64,000 nt of DNA from Triticum aestivum (taxonomy: Eukaryota > Streptophyta > Magnoliopsida > Poales > Poaceae): the NCBI RefSeq assembly GCF_018294505.1, contig NC_057804.1, positions 250,706,219 to 250,770,218 of the forward strand, written 5' to 3'. Below the pieces are notes generated by a model. The model was not told where the DNA came from and ran no database searches. It worked only from the letters and a program-made list of their open reading frames with translations. The position numbers were made by a program, and so were the translations under genes. Shown one piece after another: positions 43,301 to 54,011 of this stretch. Numbering within the stretch: the first letter of the stretch is position 1; every line of letters begins with the position of its first letter.

Positions 43301-44318
43301 CCTGAAGGTCGCCGGCGGGGCGGCGAGACGGCGGCGTGCTCCGGTGGTCTGCCGGCCAGCGCGGCGGCGAGGGAGATCGGGCCCTGCCCGATCCCGACGA
43401 GGGATATGCGAGGCGGCGGGGAGTGAGCGCTTGGGCGCGGCTGGGAGGCGCGTGGGCTGGCGGGGCCCGTTCGGCCCGATGGCGGGCCGCGGATGGGCCT
43501 TGCGACGGCGCGGGGAGAACAGGGGGACGTGGCCAGGCCACATGGCGGGCGCCGATTGGCCCTGGCGGAGGCGGGCGGCGGCACTACCCACTGGGGCGGC
43601 GCCACATGGCGGCAGCGAGGTGGAGGCGCGGGAGGAGGCTGGCGGCGCGCGGGTTTCGAGGAGGGGGATTGGCTGCTGCCAAAAATGGAAGGGTGGCTTC
43701 CTTTTATAGGAAAAGGAGGCTAGGGTTGGGGGTTTTGCTCCGTTTCAGAGCCGTTCGATCTCGATCGGACGGTCCGGAGTGGAGGAGGGTTAGATAGGTG
43801 GGCTAGGAGGGGTCAGTGGGCTGTGAAGAGAGGTTGGGCTGAGAGGAGAGAAGGGAGAGAGAGGCCCGGTGGTAGTTTCGGAGACCGAAACGTCCGACGA
43901 AGGTACCGACAACGGTGCCGCTACGGATGACGGTTGGGCTATCAAACGGACTCCGAATGCGACGAAACTTGGTAGGCGGCCTGTCTACACTATAACAAGA
44001 CCGCACGACAAGTTGCAACCCATTCCGAGAACATTATTATGCCACTTATAAAATAATATTTCGGAGGTGCCGCGGGCGCGTGCGAGTGTCGGGGCTCGGA
44101 ACGGACAACGGAGAGAACCGGCGGAACCAGAACGGATGCAAGCTTTATGAAAATGATGCCGATGCAATGCGAATGATGACATGAGACGAGATGCATAACA
44201 AGAACAAAATGCAAAACAACAGACAAAAACCCAACCACGGAGGAAATAATAAATCACATAGCCGGAAATGGCAAGAGTCGGAGTTTCGAATATGGAAAGT
44301 TGTATCCGGGGCGTTACA
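40399..44318 (-). repeat. LARD-B 3' LTR
   Basis: This 3920-base LTR, read on the minus strand, contains a GC-rich block at 42830-43700 whose mirror-image open frames (up to about 200 codons on either strand) are not genes. There is an AT-rich block at 42200-42800 and a TATA box at 43701-43708. Confidence 0.93.
43701..43708 (-). promoter_or_regulatory. TATA box in LARD-B 3' LTR
   Basis: The minus strand reads CCTATAAAAGGAAG, just before the GC-rich transcribed leader. This is the expected place of an LTR promoter. In the 3' LTR it would fire outward towards lower coordinates. Confidence 0.55.
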
Positions 44319-47300
44319 ACACTCCACCACTACGAGAGGATCTCGTCCCGAGATCTAGGATGGCACCGGAGGGAAAACGGAAGAGGAAGAGAAGAGGTAA
44401 ACTAAGTTGCTTCTTCGACAAATGAGTGAAACCACAAACCTTGAGAGGTTGAGCAATTAGAGATGAACGAGATTTCAAATAATCCATTAGAAAAGAGGAA
44501 CAAGGAACATTACGATAACTTGAAGGTTGCAAAGACATGAATCAAGAGTTTAATGGACAAGATTGAATTCGAAACCACTCCGGTTAAAATAAGATGAGAG
44601 AGGAAGAATTCGGGCAGCACTCCGATTGAACATGGAAGGAATATGATTTGAACTTGGCAAAATGAAAGCACTTGGATGAGACTCCGGTTAAAAGAGGAAT
44701 GATAGACACAACACTCCGGTTAAGTGGATAAGCATGGAAAAGAACATGATCTTGACTGAACAAGATGATGAGTGAAAAGAGCAACATCACAATGCCTCCG
44801 GAACGAAAGAATAGAAGTTAGATTGTTGGGATAAAGGGACGGAGAAGAAAATGACAATTTCTGCCACAAATGAACTTGGAAAGCATCCTTGCAAAGAAGG
44901 ATTGAACGAAGTTGTTGGAAAATCAACAACGAAAAACACAAGTTTGTAGTGGGTTTATGGGAAACTTCTCAAAATGATGAGGTGACAACCCGCCACTAAC
45001 GAAAAACAATTGATTGCTTGAGATCACCGAAGAGATGAAAAAAAAAACTTTTTCCACCAAGATGATTGAGAGATAACTTGGACCATTGATGATCACCACA
45101 ATAGCAACATTCCTTAGTGAAGGCTTTAGGTGAAAATATGACACAAGATACTCCAACGAAGAAGTTGATTGGTCGAAAAGATCTCTTGAACAAAGAGAAA
45201 ATGATGGATTTAAAATACCTCCTTCTTGACAACATATGGATCATGAAACATGAAGGAAATTGTCAAGAGTGACATAACACCACCTCAAGAGATATTGCAG
45301 AAGGAATTGCACTTTGGAATGCAAGATGAAGAATGCTTTAACGCCTCAAAACAAAACATGTGTTGAGCACCATGTTTATTTTGAAGTATGGCTTGACGGA
45401 TCATAGCTTCAAGAGAAAACTTGAGGAACAATTGAAGAATGAAAGAATCCTTGACGACCCACCAAGTAGAGCCTCCATGAAGAACTCCGGTAATAAAAGG
45501 ATGATAGAAAGAAAGAGAAGATGAAACACAAGGTGAAGCCTTGCATTGTTTTAGATGGAGCTTTGCGACGAGATAATTGAGAGAGCTTAGAACTCCGAAA
45601 AGAAGGATGAAGCCTCTCGAACCGAGAATGTGATATAATGACCAACTCCGGAAAGAAAGATGAATCACTTGGAACAATAATAAGAATTACGTTATGCGTA
45701 TCCTTCACCAATTTAAATTGATGACAAGCAACGGATTTGGCATACTACTTATTCTCGTAGAAAGAATTAAAAGAGATATAGCGCAAACTTGAGAAGGTAT
45801 TGATGGAACCACCGGTGGGATTGAAAAGAACGAATGAATTGATATGATAACGAAGGAAGAGAAATCCTGAACGAACCACTGTAAGAATTGAAAATGAATG
45901 AAGTAAAGGGGTGAATCGCCGGTAAGAATTAGAGAACGAATGAAGATACTTGAGGAAATTTAGATACATGAGAACGAAGAGGCCATGAACTGATTAGAGG
46001 ATATTCGAACGATGCATCGGAAGAATTCCAGAACGAGAGTTGAAAGCTGAGAATGAATAATTCTGAGATGATGGGCTACAGAGAATCAATCTGAAAAGAC
46101 TCTTGAATTGCTCTGGATGGATGAAAAAAATTCTCACAATCGAAAACAATTATGAGAGGATGGCATCAAGCTAGAACCATGAATCTTCAAGAGAACGAAC
46201 CAAGATTTAAGAGAAATCCTTCTTCGGTCTTCAAGATCCGAGAATGACGACGAGAAACACCACCAAAATTACTAAGATAGTCCGGTAGAATGGAAAGCAA
46301 AGAAGTTGAGCCAACAATGAAAATGATTTGAAATCGATCTTGGAAAAGCATGTGACTGATGGAATCCATTCTTACGTCACACTTTGAAAAGAATTTGAGA
46401 ATAGCTCCGGGAAAATTAGAAGAGTCAGGTAAGATCCTGGAAAAAGACCTGTGGGTTAGGGCCCACTCAAAATAAAACACCGTTGGAAATGATTTTAAAG
46501 AGAGATTGCACCGGTTGAATTAAATAGCTTGAATGAGATAACAATCTCCAAATGGCTTGAACGGATTAAGAATGGAAACACGAATCTTCTGAGATATCTT
46601 CAACACTCTAGAACAAATGAATAGCAAGAGGTGAGTGATTGAGAGGTGCACCGGCATGGGATAGCATTTGAAACGAGGAAAGGGATATGATCAACACCGA
46701 AAGCTTGAATTAAATCCACCGGAGAAGAAAAAAGACGAAGAATAATAAGCTTGAAGCTTCCTTAGTATCTTCTTGAGGATCACCGGATAAATAACATTGA
46801 CGGAAAAGAATGGAGAGACTTCACAAGAATAAATGGATACTTGATTAAAATAAAAGAGTCCTTGAAGAAAAGGGTGGGAGGGTGGGGAAAAACAAAGACA
46901 ACTTGGGATGAATGAAACAAACACTGTTGAGAAATCTTAGAATTGATCTTGCGGATATTGAAAAATGATCGGATCCACTTGAGGAGAAGCACACTGGTTT
47001 GGGAAAAGAATTGACATGACAACCTCAGTGATCAAGAAGGATTAGTACTCCCATAGAAATATGAGAACACCATTTAAGTAAGGTATGGATTCAACATTTG
47101 ACTCGAAGCAACTCGAATACCACAAATAAAACAAAACAAAGGATTTTCTTGCAGAATAAGCCGGAACAAACATAAGATAGAGATTTCGTTCGAAGTTTTC
47201 GTGGTGGGGCCCACACGGGCTCGAGTGTACACCACCATCATGTACAAGGCAGTGCACATGACATACGAAGTGTCCCTGAACCAGCATAGCCAAGGGTTCT

Positions 47301-48051
47301 TTAAGACATAAGAGACCACTATAAAAACGACCGTGGAAAGGCGTACCACTAGACGTCGAACCCCAATCTCATATCATGCATCTGTCGAAAAGATATTCTA
47401 GGAGCTACTTGAATTCCCACCTATAAAACTCCCGAAACTTTCTGGTTATGCAATCTGGTGTTGGGGATACAGGGGAAGCAATATATCTCACCCAAACTAA
47501 CAATACCTACATCCAGCAGTATCCATCCGTCAACACATAACCAAGAAACCTTCAGAAATCATGTACCTCAACCTTCGAAAAGCATCCGTTATACGAGTTA
47601 TGGCAATACTCCCGAGCTCGCCCCAGTACTGGGTTATCGGGGTTATCTCACCAACAACTGCATAAAAGAGATTTTTGATGTCGGCAAATCTCAGGTATTC
47701 TAGAACTGCAACGGTAAAATTGTGACGAAAACACCTCGGAGCTCAACTCCCCGGGTCAATGCCACATAAATAGACAGGAGGCACCAAGAACAATGTTCTC
47801 GTCACAAAACCATCGGAATAATTCCAAGATACCCGCATGATCCTAAAAAATTTAGTGAAATTTGAGGAGAGGAAAGACAAAACATCTACGTCCAGAGTCC
47901 TCACCAGAGCGGCGAAGGGGGCTGAGGAGTAAAAAGAATGCTACTCTCCGATATATATAATCCTAAGACTCAAAATAGTTTTCTTCTAGACTCAACAATG
48001 GCCAACAATCAAGGGGGGCTCCTAGGGTCGGTCGAGGCTCTGATACCAACT
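44319..48051 (-). other. LARD-B internal domain, no ORF, ACTCCGG-repeat bearing
   Basis: A stretch of 3.73 kb is purine-rich on the plus strand. The word ACTCCGGT(T/A)AA(A)AG recurs at irregular spacing (for example 44578, 44682, 44712, 45486 and 45644), with weaker CACCGG/GCCGGTAAGAAT copies further on. Open frames on the element's sense strand are short and Phe/Ser-rich, reflecting T-rich composition. I find no gag-pol motif. Confidence 0.7.
48037..48048 (-). other. LARD-B primer-binding site (tRNA-Met)
   Basis: The minus strand reads TGGTATCAGAGC three bases after the LTR end. It is the same primer type as in LARD-A. Confidence 0.93.
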
Positions 48052-51000
48052 TGTAACGCCCAATATGCGACCCTATCCAAAAGGAACTCGAAGGTCACAC
48101 CAAGGATAGACCCGCATATTGAAACGCTTTTGCAAGGTGGATATCATTACATCAACATTACATAATAGATGTGGATACATACATAAGACATACAATGCCA
48201 CTCGAATACAACATCACAATACATCAGAGCATCATCCAACTACAGATGAAACACAAACAGAAACTCAAACGACATCCACCCTGCTAGCCCAGGCTGCCGA
48301 CCTGGAACCTATCCCCTGATCGAAGAAGCACAAGAAGGACTCAACGCAAGCAAGCATCGCTCTCGCGTCATGATCATTGCATGAACCTGTACCTGCAACT
48401 GTTGTTGAAGTAATCTGTGAGCCACGAGGACTCAGCAATCCCATTACCATGGGTATCAAGACTAGCAAAGCTTAAAGGGAAAGGAAGGGGTAAAGTGGTG
48501 AGGCTGCAGTAGCGACTAAGCATATATGGTGGCTAACATACACAAATAAGAGCGAGAAGAGAGCAAGCAGAACGGTCGTCAACTAGTAATGATCAAGAAG
48601 TGATCCTGAACTCCTACTTACGTCAAACATAACCCAGAAACCGTGTTCACTTCCCAGAGTCCGCCGAGAAGAGACCATCACGGCTACACACGCGGTTGAT
48701 GCGTTTTAAATCGGATCTGGTGTCAAGTAATCTACAACCGGACATTAACAAATTCCCATCTGCCTATAACCGCAGGCACGGCTTTCGAAAGATTATACCC
48801 TGCAGGGGTGTCCCAACTTAGCCCATGACAAGCTCTCGCGATCAATGAAGGAATAGACCTTCTCCCAGGAAGACCCGATCAGACTCGGAATCCCGGTTTA
48901 CAAGACATTTCGACAATGGTAAAACAACACCAGCAAAGCTGCCCAATGCGCCGACAAATCCCGATAGGAGCTGCACATATCTCGTTCTCAGGGCACACCG
49001 GATGAGCAAGACGTCGGGTTGGCATAGACCCTGGTTGCCCAGGGGGCGCCGGACATCGCTCAGTTCGGACCAACACTTAGACAAGCACTGGCCCGGGGGG
49101 CTAAAATAAAGATGACCCTCGGGTTGGCCGACCCAAGGGAAAGGGATAGGTGGTGGTGAGGAAAATGGTAAAACCAAGGTTGGGCCTTGCTGGAGGAGTT
49201 TTATTCAAAGCGAACTGTCAAGGGGGTCCCATAAATCACCCGACCGCGTAAGGAACGCAAAATCCGGGAACATAACACCGATATGACGGAAACTAGGGTG
49301 GCAAGAGTGGAACAAAACACTAGGCAAAAGGCCGAGCCTTCCACCCTTTACCAAGTATATAGATGCATTAATAATATAAGAGATATTGTGATATCCCAAC
49401 CAAAATCCTGTCCACCATGGAGAAATCTTCAACTTCACCTGCAACTAGCAACGCTATAAGAGGGGCTGAGCAAAGCGGTAACATAGCCAAACAACGGTTT
49501 GCATAGGAAAGGTGTCAAAGGTTAGAGGTTCATGGCAATTTGGGGTGGCTTGAAGAGCAACAGATAGGTAACGCAGCATAGCGATAGAACGAAGCAACTA
49601 GCATAGAAATGATAGTAGCGAGATCCAGGGTAGAGGTCATCTTGCCTGAGATCCCGCAAGGAACAAGAACGAGTCCATGAAGAAGATGAACGGGAGTAGT
49701 CGAACGAATCCTCACAATCGCAACGTTATCGGAACTATCAAGAAGAAGCAATACCGAAAAGAAGCAAACAACATGGTAAATGCACGAGCATAAAAATGGC
49801 ATGATGCACAACCAAGCATGATGCACGTCCGGTTTAATTAGGCATGGCATGGCAAGTGCAACAAACAATACTACAAGTTAAGTGGAGATCAATATGCAAC
49901 GAGTTGCATATTGATGAAACACCACATCAATTATTTAGTTCTCGTTTAGGTACACATCAATATTAAATGTTGATTAACATGGCAAGGGGTGAAGTATAAC
50001 CAAACTACCTATCTAGGCAATTTTAAATGAGGCCGGAAGTAACAAACAACAATTCCGGAAAATCCCCACATGCATATTTTAGGTTCGGTACTGTTCTGCC
50101 CTAGAACATATTTTAAGTTTGTTAAACAGGAAAATAAAGTGGACCATGTTAAACTAGGCATTTTTTCCACCCCAAATACATATAAAGTTTATTAAAATCC
50201 GAGCTACGGTTATTTAGTTATGAATTAAAGCATTTTAACATGGCATAGGAGCAAATTTAAGCAAATAGCATGTTAAACATTTTTAACATAGATGAAAGTG
50301 GCATATTATTAATATACACAATTTTCTGAGCATTTTACATATATAACTTATTTTAATCCGATGCACAGTTTGAGAGATATAAAATGCATGATGCTTAGGG
50401 GGTTTTCTGTAAAACATTAATCTCTGGAAATTAGCAAATTCGCAGGACTGAAAAAAAACGCATGTGGGCCGAATCTGGTGGGCGCAAGCTAACATGTGGT
50501 GCGCTGGGGCGAGGGATACGCTGGAGGCTCACCATGGGCTTCAGCTCAGTCGGAGGAGAGGCCAAGGCAGAACTGGGCTGCGGGAGGGAAGGCCGGCTGG
50601 GCCGGTCGCTGACCGCGGCTGGGCCTGGGCTGCAGCTGGGCCATGGCCCACGCGGAGGGGAGGTCGGTCGTCGCCCTGCTCGCGCACGGGCAGGGTGCAG
50701 GGACGGCAGCGGCGATCCTCAACGGGGACGGCAGGGAGGGGGTCCGGCAAGGCCCCCGAGGTCGGGAACAGGCAGATCCGGCCTCGGGGATCCCAGATCC
50801 GGCGTCGTCGGCGGTCGGAGGGTCGCGGGTCGGGGCACAGAGGGGGTTCGGCTCCCATGGCGGCGGCAAGGCCCTGCGGGCAGAGGGAGGTTAGAGGAGG
50901 AGGAAAGAAGTGGAAGGGGGAGCAGGGACAGCGAGGCTCTGGCCTGAAGGTCGCCGGCGGGGCGGCGAGACGGTGGCGCGCTCCGGTGGTCTGCCGGCCA

Positions 51001-51960
51001 GCGCGGCGGCGAGGGAGATCGGGCCCTGCCCGATCCCGACGAGGAGATGCGAGGCGGCGGGGAGCGAGCGCTCGGGCGCGGCTGGGAGGCGCGCGGGCTG
51101 GTGGGGCCCGTTCGGCCCGGCAGCGGGCCGCGGATGGGCCTCGCGACGACGCGGGGAGAACAGGGGGACGTGGCCAGGCCACATGGCGGGCGCCGATTGG
51201 CCCTGGCGAAGGCTGGCGGCCGCGCTGCCCACTGGGGTGGCGCCACATGGCGGTAGCGAGGTGGAGGCGCGGGAGGAGGCTGGCGGCGCACGAGTTTCGA
51301 GGAGGGGGAATTGGCTGCTGCCGAAAATGGAAGGGTGGCTTCCTTTTATAGGAAAGGGAGGCTAGGGTTGGGGGTTTTGCTCTGTTTTGGAGCCGTTCAA
51401 TCTCGATCGGACGGTCCGGAGCGGGGGAGGGTTAGATAGGTGGGCTAGGAGGGGTTAGTGGGCTGTGAAGAGAGGTTGGGCTGAGAGGACAGAAGAGAGA
51501 GAGAGGCCCGGTGGTAGTTTCGGAGACGGAAACGTCCGACGAAGGTACCGGCAACGGTGCCGCTACGGATGACGATTGGGCTATCAAACGGACTCTGAAT
51601 GCGACGAAACTTGGCAGGCAGCCTGTCTACACTATAACAAGACCGCACGACAAGTTGCAACCCATTCCGAGAACATTATTATGCCACTTATAAAATAATA
51701 TTTCGGAGGTGCCGCGGGCGCGTGTGAGTGTCGGGGCTCGGAACGGACAACGGAGAGAACCGGCGGAACCAGAACGGATGCAAGCTTTATGAAAACGATG
51801 CCGATGCAATGCGAATGATGACATGAGACAAGATGCATAACAAGAACAAAATGCAAAACAACAGACAAAAACCCAACCACGGAGGAAATAATAAATCACA
51901 TAGCCGGAAATGGCAAGAGTCGGAGTTTCGAATATGGAAAGTTGTATTCGGGGCGTTACA
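48052..51960 (-). repeat. LARD-B 5' LTR
   Basis: This 3909-base copy is highly similar to 40399-44318. The GC-rich block lies at about 50460-51360. A 295-codon plus-strand frame here has no ATG-anchored counterpart in the other LTR and runs against the element's transcription, so it is not annotated as a gene. Confidence 0.93.
51343..51350 (-). promoter_or_regulatory. TATA box in LARD-B 5' LTR
   Basis: The minus strand reads TATAAAAGGAAG, intact and in the same position as in the 3' LTR. It is the likely start of the element's transcript, which would run towards lower coordinates. Confidence 0.6.
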
Positions 51961-51965
51961 ATGTG
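51961..51965 (+). repeat. Target site duplication ATGTG, right
   Basis: It is identical to 40394-40398 and confirms a single insertion event with both ends preserved. Confidence 0.9.
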
Positions 51966-52184
51966 GGACCTTAGCACAATGACTTCTCGACTATGTAAAA
52001 CAAAGATTTTCTCGTCGCCGACAAGGAGTGGTGACGGCGGCGCACTTTTTGGCTTGCTCTAGTCCTATTAGTCATACTAGGTGGCCTACGCACGTGTAGA
52101 TTTATTGTTTTTCACGTCTCGTGTTCGCCGTACTGCCACGACTATTTACGAATAGACGGTAAGTTATTCATGGGGAAACCCTTG

Positions 52185-53300
52185 ATGAGCGTGTTTGCGA
52201 GAGAGAGAGACAGTGTGCGTGTGTGATATGTTAGAGACTGAGGCAATGATAACAGATTCTTCGTGTCTATGTGTGTGGAGGATGGAGAGAGACATGTACA
52301 TGGGGCTTTGTGTTGTGTAACGTGGAGACACATATACATAATTAGAGAGTGAGTGTGTGAGATACACATGCGGACATGGGGAGAGAAGAGGATCCAGATA
52401 AATGGGTGTTTGTGCGTGTTTGTGTGTGTTTGCACGCGTTTGTGTGTGAGAGGGAGAGAGTGTACGTGGAGTAGAGAGACCACTGATGATGTAAACCTAG
52501 TATAAGGGAAGGGGGAATGGTGTGACATGTGTAGTAGCAGGAAAGCACGGGTGCGGGTTGGGGGAGCAGACTATTTGGAAGAGACATCGAGTGTGTGTGT
52601 TGGAGAGGGGTGTGAGAGCGAGAGAAAGAGAGAGCTAGCGACGGAGAGAGAGAGAGAGAGATAGGAAGAGAGGGGGCGAGAGGGGTCGTTTGTGTCCATA
52701 AATAGCGTATAGATAGGGAGACAATGTTGATGTTGTCCGAAATTGGCCTATGAACGGAGACGCAAGGGAAGCGAGTCATCGTGTGTGTGATAGGGACTTC
52801 ATGAGAGATCTAGAATAGATGGTGTAGAGAACAATGTGCAAAATCGTGAACGATTATACATTAGGGAGCTATGCAAAGAGTCACGGCATATATGTATGCA
52901 GGGAAGGAGCTAGGGCAGGTGCGCAAGTGGGAGAGATATAAAGAGGAGAGTGGTGCACAAGGAGACAAAGTGTGCTTGTTTGCAGTGGGGGTGGTGTGTG
53001 AGGTGAGTGCGCGAGAACCACATAACTAGGGAGATAGACATTTGGGGGCGACGTTTTGTGTGTATGGCAAATATACACTCTACATAGTGCGTGTGCTTGG
53101 GTAAGAGAGATAGCGGGAGACCTAGAGAGTGAGGGAAGAGATGTGTGCATGCCCGAGAGACAAAGTGATAGAGACCTATGTTGGGGTCCGGACTTTACAA
53201 GAGAGAGGGGTGTTAATGTGCTCATGTGTTGGTGTTTGGGGGAGAGAATGACTTCTCTATGTGTGTGTGTGTGGGTGGTGGTGGTGGGGGGTGTGGGTTG
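52185..53300. repeat. 1.1-kb degenerate GA/GT-rich, C-poor tract
   Basis: The plus strand is dominated by GAGAGA and GTGTGT words with few C bases, for example GAGAGAGAGAGACAGTGTGCG (52198), TGTTTGTGTGTGTTTGC (52415), GAGAGAGAGAGAGAGATAGG (52646) and GTGTGTGTGTGGGTGGTGG (53262). No fixed unit is seen. Open frames on the minus strand rich in Ser, His and Leu are composition artefacts. Confidence 0.75.
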
Positions 53301-53900
53301 ACTTCAGATAAAGAGTGAGGTGTCTATATTTGAGGGACTTTAGCGTAATTGAGATATTGTGTACTCATGGTTGATCCATTTGTTTCACAGTTTGTACTAT
53401 GAGATAACGATACTTTTGAACATGTGTGATATACCTTGATGTACCAGAATTACAAACCTAATATTGGAATTTTGGAATTTGACTCCATCATTAGCTTTTG
53501 TATTTCATTTAAACAGAGGTACATTTTTTAAGCCGGGATTTCGTGATTTCAAATTCATATATCAAACCTAGAGATATACACATACGAGCATGTTCAAACT
53601 TTATAATCATCCACTTTATTCATACATATACACATTTTTGCTTTTGTCATCATATTTAGGATAAACACATTTGGAATTTCATTTGAATTGGACCGTATGA
53701 TGGTATTGGCTTGTAGTAGCTCAATGATCCAGAGTTGAATTGAATGGACAACCTATGTTTCGAGTTGGAGACATTGATTTTCAAAACTTGCACATTTTTT
53801 TGCGTGCAAAACAAACAAATTGTCGGCCATGACATCATAGTTGGCCATACGAGAGCAGAATACTTATAATATTAGGAGCCAAAAGCTTTCAAACTTCCCG
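53301..53900. other. AT-rich intergenic, no gene recognised
   Basis: It has stop codons in all frames and no transposon ends. It lies before the start of gene C. Confidence 0.45.
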
Positions 53901-54011
53901 CTCACATCGAAATATCACGCGCCTGAAAGTTTAGCCCTGTGATATTCCTGTTTTACCCCTGCCACATGAACGGAAAATGGTTGCTTTGGTAACTCCATAG
54001 TTTTCCCCTCT

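Larger units (their letters stand above)
40399..51960 (-). mobile_element. LARD-B: complete large non-autonomous LTR retrotransposon
   Basis: It has two direct LTRs of 3920 and 3909 bases (40399-44318, 48052-51960), an internal domain of 3733 bases, a tRNA-Met primer site, a purine tract and a perfect ATGTG target duplication. The LTR begins TGTAACGCCCCGG and ends GGGCGTGACA or GGGCGTTACA on the minus strand. Its sequence differs from LARD-A, but the proportions match the LARD class. No gag, protease, RT, RNase H or integrase was recognised in the internal domain. The LTRs differ by scattered substitutions and a few indels (for example TTAAT present near 42290 and absent near 49940), so the insertion is not recent. 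11.56 kb in all. Confidence 0.93.

Noticed and set aside
42977..43709. Overlapping 150-218-codon frames in the LARD-B 3' LTR
   Set aside because: They have the same GC-rich origin and are not conserved between the two LTRs.
44314..47349. Many Phe/Ser-rich minus-strand frames in the LARD-B interior
   Set aside because: They are short and mutually overlapping, and the composition follows the T-rich strand. No gag or pol motif could be read.
50464..51351. 295-codon plus-strand frame in the LARD-B 5' LTR, with long minus-strand frames over the same bases
   Set aside because: The matching block in the 3' LTR has the frame broken differently. High GC removes stop codons in all frames. No motif is seen, and the plus frame is antisense to the element.
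52142..53225. Ser/His/Leu-rich minus-strand frames up to 145 codons
   Set aside because: They are translations of the GA/GT low-complexity tract.
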